This document shows positions 4,884-10,392 of a stretch of DNA of 23,847 bases, piece by piece. Source of the DNA: a virus. The position numbers and the translations under genes are program-made. The stretch lies in the IMG/VR virus record IMGVR_UViG_3300032331_001184, positions 1 through 23,847 of that record; one strand, 5' to 3'. Every line of letters begins with the position of its first letter. Positions within the stretch are counted from its first letter, which is position 1. Below the pieces are notes generated by a model, which saw nothing but the letters and a program-made list of their open reading frames with translations, was not told the origin of the DNA and did no database searches.

Positions 4884-5249
4884 ATGGCATACTGGGGTTT
4901 TCATCTTCTCTTAGACTGCGCCGAACTTGACAACGCAGCGATTATAGACTATGATAATATCTATCACTTCGCAAAGCGCCTTGTCAAGGACATTGACATG
5001 GTTGCATATGGTGAACCACAGATTGTTAACTTTGGATCTGGTAACAAGGCCGGCTACACCTTGGTACAGTTGATTGAGACTTCCAATATCGTAGCCCACT
5101 TCGTACCTGATGATGGTATGGGTGGTAATGCAATGTATCTTGACGTTTTCTCCTGTAAAGAGTATGATGATGCGATTGTTATCGAACTAGTTAAGGAGTA
5201 TTTTGGCGCCAAGTATGTACGCCCGAATTATCTAACTAGACAGGCTTGA
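4884..5249 (+). CDS. speD: S-adenosylmethionine decarboxylase-like proenzyme (pyruvoyl type)
   Basis: 121 residues, the size of prokaryotic class 1B AdoMetDC. The enzyme makes decarboxylated S-adenosylmethionine, the aminopropyl donor for spermidine. Key positions are kept: the self-cleavage Ser67 (QLIETSNIVAH, compared with AESHISIH in bacterial enzymes), His72 and Cys91 (YLDVFSC). The residue after Ser is Asn where cellular enzymes have His, as I recall for phage homologues. Two starts compete behind AAAGGAG (4867-4873): an ATG at 4879 opens an 11-codon out-of-frame peptide, and the speD ATG at 4884 overlaps it. No speE-like partner is seen, so host spermidine synthase would finish the pathway. 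Confidence 0.82.
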   Translation: MAYWGFHLLLDCAELDNAAIIDYDNIYHFAKRLVKDIDMVAYGEPQIVNFGSGNKAGYTLVQLIETSNIVAHFVPDDGMGGNAMYLDVFSCKEYDDAIVIELVKEYFGAKYVRPNYLTRQA

Positions 5250-5250
5250 C

Positions 5251-5589
5251 ATGATTATCCCGACCAAGTATAATGTAGGTGATACCTTTTGGGTTCCTCG
5301 TTCGATGGACTTTTGGACAACCGAAGAACTCAGACACGAAGGTGAAGTGTGGGAACGACAGGTTAAAGAGATTCGACCTAGCGTCAAACAGAAAAAGATC
5401 ATAGGCATAGAAATTTCGGTGAACAAGAGCAACAAAGTAAATATTCAGTACTTTACAGTCAATGTTGGCCATGAAGATACTATGTCGCAGGTCTATCAGG
5501 AAATGACCATCAATAATTACACTGAAGAAGAAGCACTAGCAATAGCGAGAGATTATGCCGACAGGAATGAAACCTATTACGGAACTTAA
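5251..5589 (+). CDS. Hypothetical phage protein
   Basis: 112 residues starting one base after the speD stop, hence probably coupled. The N-terminus MIIPTKYNVGDTFWVPR looks like a small SH3-like or beta-barrel fold (a GDxVWVP-type motif common in phage and host small proteins). It is followed by beta strands (KIIGIEISVNKSNKVNIQYF) and a C-terminal helix with EEEALAIARDYADRNE. No catalytic motif is visible. Function unknown. Confidence 0.72.
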   Translation: MIIPTKYNVGDTFWVPRSMDFWTTEELRHEGEVWERQVKEIRPSVKQKKIIGIEISVNKSNKVNIQYFTVNVGHEDTMSQVYQEMTINNYTEEEALAIARDYADRNETYYGT

Positions 5590-5788
5590 TCTGAAGTATC
5601 CGTTCGATGAAACTTCAGAAGGAACTTCACGCAATTATACTCTGCTGCACGCCAACTACAATTGGTGCCTAGATATCTTCAAGAGGGTTGACGAGGTGCT
5701 CAAAGCAGAGTATTATACACCTCAAGAAAAGATTGATGGGATTACTTGGCTCATCAAACAAGGATTGAAAGCCGAGTCAGAAGAATAA
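5555..5788 (+). CDS. Small hypothetical helical protein overlapping its upstream neighbour
   Basis: 77 residues from the ATG at 5555, or 73 from the in-frame ATG at 5567, which has AGG just before it; either start overlaps the upstream gene by 23-35 bases in another frame. The body is helical and charged (NYNWCLDIFKRVDEVLKAEY, EKIDGITWLIKQGLKAE). The stop TAA ends at 5788 and tRNA-Ala begins at 5789 with no gap. Family unknown. Confidence 0.65.
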   Translation: MPTGMKPITELNLKYPFDETSEGTSRNYTLLHANYNWCLDIFKRVDEVLKAEYYTPQEKIDGITWLIKQGLKAESEE

Positions 5789-5864
5789 GGGGGTATAGCT
5801 CAGTTGGGAGAGCGTCTGCTTTGCAAGCAGAATGTCGGCGGTTCGATCCCGTCTACCTCCACCA
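5789..5864 (+). tRNA. tRNA-Ala (TGC)
   Basis: Acceptor 5789-5795 pairs with 5854-5860 (one G-T); A73 and CCA 5862-5864. Stem TCTGC/GCAGA with loop TTTGCAA gives TGC at 5822-5824. It starts directly after the stop of the upstream gene. Confidence 0.95.
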
Positions 5865-5870
5865 GTTTGT

Positions 5871-5946
5871 TAGGGATTAGTTCAGTTGGTAGAACGGCAG
5901 ACTCTGAATCTGCATGTCCGAGGTTCGAGCCCTTGATCCCTAGCCA
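5871..5946 (+). tRNA. tRNA-Gln (CTG)
   Basis: Acceptor 5871-5877 pairs fully with 5936-5942; G73 and CCA 5944-5946. Stem GCAGA/TCTGC with loop CTCTGAA gives CTG at 5904-5906. With the TTG isoacceptor at 975, both Gln codons are read by dedicated phage tRNAs. Confidence 0.94.
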
Positions 5947-6023
5947 GTCCCGTTAGCTCAACTGAATAGAGCATCGGTCTACGAAACCGAAGGTTGGGAG
6001 TTTGACTCTCTCACGGGACGCCA
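5947..6023 (+). tRNA. tRNA-Arg (ACG) with an A19-U56 elbow
   Basis: Starts at the base after the previous CCA. Acceptor 5947-5953 pairs with 6013-6019; G73 and CCA 6021-6023. Stem TCGGT/ACCGA with loop CTACGAA gives ACG at 5981-5983, which needs A34-to-inosine editing by host TadA. The D-loop AACTGAATA carries A19 and the T-loop TTTGACT carries U56, the compensatory pair also seen in the two Gly-type tRNAs. Confidence 0.94.
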
Positions 6024-6039
6024 TTTAAGGAAGAAGAAA

Positions 6040-6147
6040 ATGAAGACGCTAAATGAATTACTTGACATAGCCAAAATAGCTGCTATACTATTTTGGATGC
6101 CAATCATCGTAATGACCTTTCTAGGAATTATGATTAGTTTCGAATAA
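6040..6147 (+). CDS. 35-residue single-span membrane peptide
   Basis: ATG at 6040 behind AAGGAAGAAG, stop TAA at 6145-6147, one base before tRNA-Leu. After an amphipathic start (MKTLNELLDIAK) comes a continuous hydrophobic stretch (IAAILFWMPIIVMTFLGIMI) long enough to cross a membrane once. It lies between tRNA-Arg and tRNA-Leu, as other small cargo genes do. A near-consensus promoter is embedded in the same DNA, so the frame could instead be a by-product of promoter sequence. Moderate confidence. Confidence 0.45.
   Translation: MKTLNELLDIAKIAAILFWMPIIVMTFLGIMISFE
6062..6089 (+). promoter_or_regulatory. Near-consensus sigma70 promoter upstream of tRNA-Leu
   Basis: TTGACA at 6062-6067, a 16-base spacer and TATACT at 6084-6089, followed by ATTT. 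The extended TATACTATTT is identical to that of the promoter at 852-880. It would start about 50 bases before tRNA-Leu and may re-initiate transcription of the distal tRNAs. Confidence 0.6.
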
Positions 6148-6148
6148 T

Positions 6149-6225
6149 GCCCCTGTAGCCCAACTGGTAGAGGTGCCGGTCTTAGAAACCGTAGGTTGTC
6201 AGTTCGAATCTGACCTGGGGCACCA
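6149..6225 (+). tRNA. tRNA-Leu (TAG) with a short variable loop
   Basis: 77 bases. Acceptor 6149-6155 pairs with 6215-6221 except T6-T67; A73 and CCA 6223-6225. The anticodon loop CTTAGAA gives TAG at 6183-6185, reading CUA. The D-arm (three-pair stem, TGGTAGA loop) looks Leu-like, but the variable region is only AGGTT, whereas bacterial Leu tRNAs are class II with a long arm. Either a reduced Leu tRNA or one with a shifted anticodon. Confidence 0.88.
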
Positions 6226-6227
6226 AA

Positions 6228-6318
6228 TTTAGTCCTTGCCATAGGGACAGGCCATTCTTCGTGGCTGGTATCAACGGCATGATATCTAGTGTCAGGTGCG
6301 AGCATGACCTAACTAAAG
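6228..6318 (+). ncRNA. Cloverleaf-like tRNA remnant or structured RNA
   Basis: Six pairs close the ends (6228-6233 with 6312-6317). Inside are a weak D-like hairpin (6234-6245), an anticodon-like arm GGCCA/TGGCT with a seven-base loop TTCTTCG (6250-6266), a variable-arm-like hairpin of seven pairs (6267-6273 with 6280-6286), and an imperfect T-like arm (6291-6308) containing GTGCGAGC where GTTCGAGC is expected. No CCA follows. It looks like a decayed class II tRNA between the two Leu tRNAs. A functional tRNA-like RNA cannot be excluded. Confidence 0.45.
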
Positions 6319-6334
6319 ACGCAGAAGAATAATA

Positions 6335-6411
6335 GCCCGTGTAGTCCAATTGGTAGAGGCGGCGGATTCAAACCCCGCATGTTGTGGGTTCGAGTCCCTC
6401 CTCGGGCACCA
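6335..6411 (+). tRNA. tRNA-Leu (CAA) with a short variable loop
   Basis: 77 bases, the same architecture as the Leu (TAG) gene. Acceptor 6335-6341 pairs with 6401-6407 except T6-T67; A73 and CCA 6409-6411. Stem GCGGA/CCCGC (A-C at the loop end) with loop TTCAAAC gives CAA at 6369-6371, reading UUG. The variable loop is ATGTT. Shared length, mismatch and D-loop show the two are paralogues. Confidence 0.88.
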
Positions 6412-6431
6412 ATCTAGAAGGAGAAGTGAGC

Positions 6432-6668
6432 ATGAATAAGTTACTTGTAGTATGTGGGTTGGCTTTGACACTTGCTGGTTGTAATGCAACCGTGTATCCG
6501 TCGAGGCCTATGGTGATTGATCTTGAGACACGACCACCTTTGGTTGTGCCTCGTGCATATGAACCTCTTCCACCTCCTCGCCCATACATGCACAACCATC
6601 GTCGTTGTGGCACTATTTGGGATAATACACCTCGTGGCTATCGTGAACGGGTGGTCTGTAATTACTAA
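6432..6668 (+). CDS. Small putative lipoprotein, Pro/Arg-rich
   Basis: 78 residues. A type II signal peptide ends in LAGC (Cys17), followed by a Pro- and Arg-rich segment (PSRPMVIDLETRPPLVVP, PLPPPRPYMHNHRR) and a C-terminal CGTIWDNTPRGYRERVVCNY with a Cys pair that could form a disulfide. I chose the ATG at 6432 behind AAGGAGAAG; the longer frame from 6384 begins inside tRNA-Leu. The stop TAA lies directly against tRNA-His. A probable outer-membrane lipoprotein of unknown role. Confidence 0.8.
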   Translation: MNKLLVVCGLALTLAGCNATVYPSRPMVIDLETRPPLVVPRAYEPLPPPRPYMHNHRRCGTIWDNTPRGYRERVVCNY

Positions 6669-6744
6669 CCTAACTTAGTGTTGTTGGTCAGCACGGATGA
6701 TTGTGGATCATCAAGACTTGGTTCGAATCCAAGAGTTAGGACCA
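6669..6744 (+). tRNA. tRNA-His (GTG), alphaproteobacterial type
   Basis: Acceptor 6669-6675 pairs fully with 6734-6740; A73 and CCA 6742-6744. Stem GATGA/TCATC with loop TTGTGGA gives GTG at 6703-6705; T-loop TTCGAAT. The base before position 1 is A (the end of a stop codon) and the discriminator is A, so the near-universal G-1:C73 pair is missing. That loss is documented for many alphaproteobacteria with matching HisRS changes. Confidence 0.95.
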
Positions 6745-6762
6745 ATCGAAGAGTGAAATGAA

Positions 6763-7239
6763 ATGAACAAGAAGTTTGATATCGATGAAGTCCGACAATA
6801 TATCACTAATAGTTCAGAGAGTACATCCGTGTATATTGGAGCAGATAGTGAACGCTACCGTGGTCGGGATGGCCACTGGTACGCTGACTATACTACTGCT
6901 ATCGTTATACACATTGATGGTTCTCGTGGATGTAAAGTTTTCGGAGACGTAGTAACCGAACGTGACTATGATAAGCGCCATGATAGGCCTGCATATCGTC
7001 TAATGAATGAAGTCTATAAAGCGTCGGCTATGTACCTTGAACTGTTCGAGGCTATTGGTGACCGTCATGTAGAAGTTCACCTCGATATCAATCCTGATGA
7101 ACTGCACGGTTCTTCTTGTGTCATTCAACAGGCCACTGGCTACATTCGTGGTATGTGTGGTTTCTCACCAAAGGTCAAACCAGAAGCCTTTGCGGCCTCA
7201 TATGCTGCTGACCGCCTGAAAGAAATTCTCACACCATGA
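6763..7239 (+). CDS. YkuK/DUF458-family RNase H-like protein
   Basis: 158 residues. The family pattern is clear: IGADSER (Asp28), a GSRGCKVFGDVV strand, Glu83 in MNEVYKAS, LDIN (Asp108, Asn110), ATGYIRGMCGF, then KPEAFAASYAAD (Asp150). Asp28, Glu83, Asp108 and Asp150 fit the acidic set of an RNase H fold, suggesting a metal-dependent nuclease, though no activity has been assigned to the family as far as I know. Length equals that of bacterial YkuK. Ribosome binding site GAAGAG precedes the start. It overlaps the next gene by ATGA, forming a three-gene unit ending with the Dps-like gene. Confidence 0.85.
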   Translation: MNKKFDIDEVRQYITNSSESTSVYIGADSERYRGRDGHWYADYTTAIVIHIDGSRGCKVFGDVVTERDYDKRHDRPAYRLMNEVYKASAMYLELFEAIGDRHVEVHLDINPDELHGSSCVIQQATGYIRGMCGFSPKVKPEAFAASYAADRLKEILTP

Positions 7240-7454
7240 AGCTCGACACCATCTTTGCCGAAAGGTTTAGAATATCGATGAAGCGTATGGAAATATGCAG
7301 AACATGCGATAAATTTAAACCCGACAACAAAAAATGTTTAGTCTGTCGTTGTTTCATGGACTATAAGACATTGCTTCTCGACTCCAAATGCCCTCTTGAT
7401 AAATGGCAAGCTGAAAAAGTGCTAAATAGTCCATCAGACCAGGAGTCAAAGTAA
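7236..7454 (+). CDS. Cys-rich mini-protein (putative zinc binding)
   Basis: 72 residues. Cys21-x2-Cys24, Cys34-x2-Cys37-x-Cys39 and Cys52-Pro lie in a pattern ending CPLDKW. Short phage proteins with C-x2-C ... C-x2-CxCF(M) ... CPxxKW are common in T4-like marine phages and probably bind zinc; their function is unknown. ATGA overlap with the upstream gene and TAATG overlap with the downstream gene imply tight coupling. Confidence 0.82.
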   Translation: MKLDTIFAERFRISMKRMEICRTCDKFKPDNKKCLVCRCFMDYKTLLLDSKCPLDKWQAEKVLNSPSDQESK

Positions 7455-7897
7455 TGGAAGAACTAGTAGAAAAGCTGAAGGTTGTTTTAGCTAACACATT
7501 CACCATGTATATCAAGACACATGGTTATCATTGGAATGTTATTGGTTCTGACTTCCCTCAGTATCACGATTTCTTCGGTGATATCTATACAGAGGTTCAT
7601 GGTGCAGTAGATGATATTGCCGAACAGCTTCGTCAGATAGATTCATTTGCGCCTGGCACTCTTCAGCGTATGAAAGAATTATCTCAGGTAGAAGAAGATG
7701 ATAAGATTCCTGCTGCACCTAAGATGGTCACAAACTTGATTGCTGCCAATGATACTGTAACTACTTCTCTGATAGAGTGTTATGAGATGGCAGAAGATGC
7801 CAAAGAGTATGGTCTATCTAACTTCCTTCAAGACAGAATAACAGCCCATAAGAAACATAGTTGGATGCTCAAAGCAACCTCAGGTCAGAAATCATAA
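7454..7897 (+). CDS. dps: Dps-like ferritin-family protein
   Basis: 147 residues forming the four-helix ferritin/Dps pattern. The inter-subunit ferroxidase motif is recognisable: His26 (YHWNV), His38, Asp53 and Glu57 (DDIAEQ) match E. coli Dps His51, His63, Asp78 and Glu82 in spacing. The position of Asp67 is Gly42 with an Asp at 43, so iron binding may differ. The short N-terminus lacks the Lys-rich DNA-binding tail of E. coli Dps, so protection by iron and peroxide detoxification is more likely than DNA compaction. Last gene before a strong terminator. Confidence 0.88.
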   Translation: MEELVEKLKVVLANTFTMYIKTHGYHWNVIGSDFPQYHDFFGDIYTEVHGAVDDIAEQLRQIDSFAPGTLQRMKELSQVEEDDKIPAAPKMVTNLIAANDTVTTSLIECYEMAEDAKEYGLSNFLQDRITAHKKHSWMLKATSGQKS

Positions 7898-7920
7898 TAG
7901 TACATTGATAGAATCAATCT

Positions 7921-7948
7921 AAGCCGCCTCAGGGCGGCTTTTTGTTGT
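7921..7948 (+). terminator. Strong rho-independent terminator
   Basis: An eight-pair stem AAGCCGCC/GGCGGCTT (7921-7928 with 7933-7940), loop TCAG, followed by TTTGTTGTTT. A small hairpin, ATTGAT/ATCAAT (7904-7918), precedes it. It closes the unit ending at the Dps-like gene and separates the tRNA/cargo region from the late block. Confidence 0.92.
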
Positions 7949-7950
7949 TT

Positions 7951-7958
7951 AATAAATA
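7951..7958 (+). promoter_or_regulatory. Late-promoter-like NATAAATA box
   Basis: AATAAATA followed by TACC, just after the terminator and 33 bases before the next start codon. This is the expected place for a T4-like late promoter opening the 7991-11012 block. Confidence 0.6.
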
Positions 7959-7990
7959 TACCGTATAGACAACTTTATGATTGATGAGAA

Positions 7991-9160
7991 ATGCAGATAT
8001 CACAAATTATACCTAAAATGACTACCGTGAAGTTCAATTCGATACTGAAAAGTGTCGGTGTTATGTCACATGAGATAGTCAATGCAAAAATGATAGTGCT
8101 ATATGGTCAGACAAAATCTAGATCAGACAGATCAGGCCTACTCAAAGAACTGGCCGGCCTACTAAAAACCTATGGTGCAAAATTTGACGCATCCAGTGCG
8201 GCTTCAGGTGCCGGCGCAGTTATGGTTGGTCAGACGAAGATCATAACCAAACCAGCAAAAACTCAAGGTGGTTATATTCTCAAACCAGGTTTTTTTGGTG
8301 ATCCAAGAGTAAGTCTGGTAGACGAAGACATACCTTTCAACTCATACTATTCTAAGGTCATCTCTGCAATCAATGCCACAAAGAAACTATCAGATGAACA
8401 AAAAGAAGTACTGATTGCAATCACAGAGTACACAAAGAGTCCTGATGCTGCTACCAAACTCAAGGTGAAGAAGATGATGAAAAACTTGGGTCAGACAATT
8501 CAGATAAACACCGTAAACAATGATTTTGGCGAAGTACTAGGACCTATTGCAATACAGAGCTACAGTCTTCTGCCTATAGACTATAGATCAGCAGTTGTAA
8601 GGATACCTGGTAGATCCAATGAACCGTTGTTGGACTATAAGATAACAGACAATAAGAATGAATATAAAATTTCTGCCAAGTCTGGTACTACTACGAATAC
8701 ACTAAAACCTGCCGATGTTTTGAGTCTTATTGATGAGAACCCTAAGTTGAAGAAGAGATGGGGTAAGACTCCTGAATATACCATAATCAAGCTTCTGAAT
8801 GAAGGCACCACAAAGCAAGGCCCAATTGATACTGGTATGTGGATGAAGAAGAACGGTTTCGAATCTGAATTTGGCTGGTTAAAAAATGATGTGTACACCG
8901 AAGAGAGTAGACAGAAGTGTGAAGACACGATAGTTAAAATTTCCAGAGAATCAATAGACTTCACACCATTGTTCAAAGATGCAACCGATTCGAAAATATT
9001 CTATGTGAAATTTAGAATGACGATAATGGGTGAGGTAGAATGGAAATTGGTAGAAACACCAAAAGATAAGAGTGAAGAAAAGAAGACGCAGAAGAGAGTC
9101 TCATTCAGGTCGAAGAACTTTGTTGGCAGAGCAAAAGATAAGTTAGGTTTCCAAGTATGA
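7991..9160 (+). CDS. Uncharacterised late protein, possible PD-(D/E)XK-like core
   Basis: 389 residues, basic. The N-terminal half is helical and Lys-rich. The central part holds NDFGEVLGPI (Glu181), LLDYKITDNKNEYKISAKSG (Asp215, Lys230) and TNTLKPADVL. The order Glu, Asp, then x-x-Lys on adjacent strands resembles a PD-(D/E)XK nuclease core with Ser-Ala-Lys in the last motif, but this is inference only. A C-terminal Lys/Arg-rich tail (about 345-389) could bind nucleic acid. The ATGA overlap with the next gene ties it to the KWDG protein and HAD phosphatase. The start lies behind GATGAGAA, a weak ribosome binding site. Confidence 0.8.
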   Translation: MQISQIIPKMTTVKFNSILKSVGVMSHEIVNAKMIVLYGQTKSRSDRSGLLKELAGLLKTYGAKFDASSAASGAGAVMVGQTKIITKPAKTQGGYILKPGFFGDPRVSLVDEDIPFNSYYSKVISAINATKKLSDEQKEVLIAITEYTKSPDAATKLKVKKMMKNLGQTIQINTVNNDFGEVLGPIAIQSYSLLPIDYRSAVVRIPGRSNEPLLDYKITDNKNEYKISAKSGTTTNTLKPADVLSLIDENPKLKKRWGKTPEYTIIKLLNEGTTKQGPIDTGMWMKKNGFESEFGWLKNDVYTEESRQKCEDTIVKISRESIDFTPLFKDATDSKIFYVKFRMTIMGEVEWKLVETPKDKSEEKKTQKRVSFRSKNFVGRAKDKLGFQV

Positions 9161-10392
9161 TTTCATTTTCAAGCTATCTCAATGAATCTAAAGAAGGTAA
9201 GAATGTTCATTTGGAGCACCTGCAAGATGAGGTGTTGAATGGCGGTGTCACTGGTACCAGAAGTGCTATTTACTTTCTCACTTCTCTGAGAGATATGCTG
9301 GCTGGACATGCTAGTGAAGCCAGAGTTAATCTTACCACAAAGTGGGATGGAGCGCCTGCTGTTTTTGCTGGTATCAATCCAGAAAACGGTAAATTTTTCG
9401 TTGGTACTAAAGGTGTCTTTGCAAAGAACGCAAAACTCAATTATACCGATGCTGACATTGATGCAAACCATCCTGGTGAAGGTTTAAACAAGAAGCTAAA
9501 GATTGCTCTAAGATATCTCAGAGAACTTGGTATCACTGGTGTTATTCAAGGTGACATGATGTTCACCAAAGAAGACCTTAAAAATCAAACTATAGATGGC
9601 GTTGATTATGTTATCTTCCAACCTAACACTGTTGTATATGCTGTACCTGCTGATTCTAATCTCGCTAAACAGATAACTACAGCACAGATGGGTATTGTCT
9701 GGCATACCACATATGTTGGCCCTGCACTAGAAGATATGAAAGCTTCGTTTGGTGTTGATATCGGGCATCTCAAGCAAACCCGAAATGTCTGGTTCAGAGA
9801 TGCTTCATTCGTTGATGCTACAGGCACAGCCACATTCACCGCGCCAGAGACCGCAGCACTTAACTCTATCCTTACAGCCGCCGGTAATCTATTCAGAACC
9901 ATATCTGCCCGCACACTGAATGAGATTGCTACGAACGATGCCTACAAGGTACAGATCAAGGCCTGGAACAATTCTAAGGTTCGCGAAGGTCAAGCCATCA
10001 CAAATACGTCCGAGCATGTTAAAGGATTAATTCTTTCGATTGAGGAAAGAATGAACAAGTCAATTGCCGAGGCCAAGAAAGCTGACACGAAGGCCAACCG
10101 TCAGCGTGAAAAAACCATTGTGGTAGGTTGGTATAAGGCCAACAAAGATGAGTTGAAGAAGATTTTCGACTTGCAAAACCTGATAATTGATGCTAAACTA
10201 ATGATAGTCAGAAAGCTGGAAAAGATACAGGGTGTAGTAGGAACATTTAAGAGAACTGAGAATGGCTATACCGTAACAACACCAGAAGGATTCGTGGCCG
10301 TCGATAGACTGAAAGGAAATGCAGTCAAGTTAATCGACCAGCTAGAGTTCGCTTTCAATAACTTCACAGCAACAAAGAACTGGTCGAAATGA
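9157..10392 (+). CDS. DUF6267-like protein with a ligase-type KWDG motif and T4-like capsid-targeting N-terminus
   Basis: 411 residues. The N-terminus MISFSSYLNE-S has Leu8-Asn9-Glu10, matching the position and type of the prohead-protease site in T4 internal proteins. The core has LTTKWDGAPAVFAG (Lys62-Trp-Asp64-Gly65), FVGTKG, TGVIQGDMMF (Asp133) and GIVWHTTY. KxDG is motif I of covalent nucleotidyltransferases (DNA/RNA ligases, capping enzymes), and GVIQGDMM resembles the following DGE motif. A C-terminal helical region ends EFAFNNFTATKNW. Homologues are common in T4-like marine phages. Nucleotidylation activity is inferred. It overlaps both neighbours by ATGA. Confidence 0.82.
   Translation: MISFSSYLNESKEGKNVHLEHLQDEVLNGGVTGTRSAIYFLTSLRDMLAGHASEARVNLTTKWDGAPAVFAGINPENGKFFVGTKGVFAKNAKLNYTDADIDANHPGEGLNKKLKIALRYLRELGITGVIQGDMMFTKEDLKNQTIDGVDYVIFQPNTVVYAVPADSNLAKQITTAQMGIVWHTTYVGPALEDMKASFGVDIGHLKQTRNVWFRDASFVDATGTATFTAPETAALNSILTAAGNLFRTISARTLNEIATNDAYKVQIKAWNNSKVREGQAITNTSEHVKGLILSIEERMNKSIAEAKKADTKANRQREKTIVVGWYKANKDELKKIFDLQNLIIDAKLMIVRKLEKIQGVVGTFKRTENGYTVTTPEGFVAVDRLKGNAVKLIDQLEFAFNNFTATKNWSK

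Noticed and set aside
4927-4955. TTGACA-N17-TATGAT inside speD
   Set aside because: Well spaced, but entirely in conserved coding sequence, far from any tRNA or operon start, and the -10 lacks TATACT. Probably a by-product of codons, so not listed as a promoter.
6149-6225. Amber suppressor tRNA, from anticodon TAG
   Set aside because: Anticodon 5'-UAG-3' reads CUA (Leu). An amber suppressor needs 5'-CUA-3', and no tRNA here has it.
8635-8976. 113-residue minus-strand frame within the 389-residue late gene
   Set aside because: Antisense, with no ribosome binding site and no operon context; composition mirrors the opposite coding frame.
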